NCBI GenBank assembly: GCA_018608925.1
Contig: JABAYQ010000127.1
Span: 1 to 6,805 of the forward strand
Length of the DNA stretch: 6,805 nucleotides
Direction: 5' to 3'
Source of the DNA: Cryomorphaceae bacterium
GTDB taxonomy: Bacteria; Bacteroidota; Bacteroidia; Flavobacteriales; UBA7312
Part shown: positions 6,360 to 6,805 of the stretch, piece after piece
Layout: each line of letters starts with the position of its first letter
Position numbering within the stretch: position 1 is the stretch's first letter
Position numbers and translations under genes: made by a program
The notes under the pieces: model-generated
What the model was told of the DNA's origin: nothing
Database searches by the model: none
Seen by the model: the letters and a program-made list of their open reading frames with translations, nothing else

Positions 6360-6805
6360 ATGAAACATATTCTACTAACCTTAGCAATAGTGCTGTCTAT
6401 TAACACTGGCTCTTTCGCACAATTAGCTGATGGAAGTATTGCTCCAGACTTTACTACAACAGACGTTAATGGAAACACACACAGATTATATGAATATCTT
6501 GATGCAGGATATACTGTTATTCTAGATATTAGCGCTACATGGTGCGGGCCATGTTGGAATTACCATTCTGGTGGTACTTTCGAAGAAATTTGGGAAGCAC
6601 ACGGACCAGCTGGCCAACCAGGCGTTAGCCCTAATACTACTGATGATGTAGTAATTCTTTGGTTTGAAGGTGATGGCGGAACTGCTTTAAGCGAACTTAC
6701 AAATAGCGACCTTGGTAACTGGCTACAACCTGACCCTAATGGTGAGCCCGTAAACTTTCCTATATGTAATGATGATAATATTGCCGATTTATACGAACTT
6801 CCTTA
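6360..6805 (+). CDS. Secreted TlpA/redoxin-like thioredoxin-fold protein, paralogue of the upstream gene (partial, 3' end missing)
   Basis: The first 148 residues are present and the frame is open at the right edge. The signal peptide is about 1-21 (MKHILLTLAI then VLSINTGSFAQ). The thioredoxin-fold domain follows: APDFTTTDVNGNTHRLYEYL at 28-47 and the active site ATWCGPCW at 59-66 (C62, C65). By hand alignment, residues 22-108 match residues 20-106 of the upstream protein at about 58 of 87 positions, so the two are tandem paralogues. The DNA differs at many synonymous sites, so the duplication is not recent. The active-site dipeptide is GP here, the classic thioredoxin sequence, and PP in the upstream copy. 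A segment HGPAGQPGV (81-89) is shared with HGPAGEPGV upstream. It has its own promoter and lies beyond a terminator. A T9SS sorting domain is expected in the missing part but cannot be seen. Confidence 0.9.
   Translation, partial: MKHILLTLAIVLSINTGSFAQLADGSIAPDFTTTDVNGNTHRLYEYLDAGYTVILDISATWCGPCWNYHSGGTFEEIWEAHGPAGQPGVSPNTTDDVVILWFEGDGGTALSELTNSDLGNWLQPDPNGEPVNFPICNDDNIADLYELP

Noticed and set aside
1..6805. Mobile element, phage, CRISPR or defence system
   Set aside because: No transposase, integrase, terminal inverted repeats, direct-repeat array or defence-protein motif was seen; all long frames are explained by housekeeping or T9SS-exported proteins.

Overview
This window looks like chromosome from a low-GC member of the Bacteroidetes, most likely Flavobacteriia or a relative. 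Three secreted proteins end in the C-terminal sorting domain of the type IX secretion system (T9SS). The promoters fit the Bacteroidetes TAnnTTTG -7 element, start codons are preceded by A-rich DNA instead of Shine-Dalgarno sequences, and intergenic DNA is very AT-rich. I see no phage, IS, CRISPR, tRNA or rRNA signal.

Left part (1-2702, minus strand): a housekeeping unit. maeB, a full-length malic enzyme with a C-terminal phosphotransacetylase-like domain, is followed by ruvA (Holliday-junction DNA-binding protein), which runs off the left edge. The two genes share an ATGA stop/start overlap. A strong hairpin terminator lies only 14 nt upstream of the maeB start codon and closes the next gene upstream.

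Middle (2765-3638): a minus-strand gene for a small cysteine-containing secreted protein with a T9SS sorting domain, then a 172-bp divergent intergenic region with a -7-like element on each strand.

Right part (3639-6805, plus strand): a run of secreted thioredoxin-fold proteins. The first is an Omp28-related protein (CGNC motif) with a T9SS sorting domain. The second, 11 nt downstream, is a TlpA/redoxin-like protein (WCPPC) with extra beta-sandwich-like domains and a T9SS sorting domain. A terminator and a very good Bacteroidetes promoter follow, then the 5' part of a close paralogue of the second protein (WCGPC), cut by the right edge. These genes probably encode exported or cell-surface redox proteins, and the divergent Cys-bearing protein belongs to the same export class. 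Their substrates cannot be read from the sequence.

I did not find a clearly new system. The most noteworthy features are the tandem T9SS thioredoxin-fold cluster, with paralogues that differ in the active-site dipeptide and in promoter control, and the terminator placed almost on the maeB start codon.
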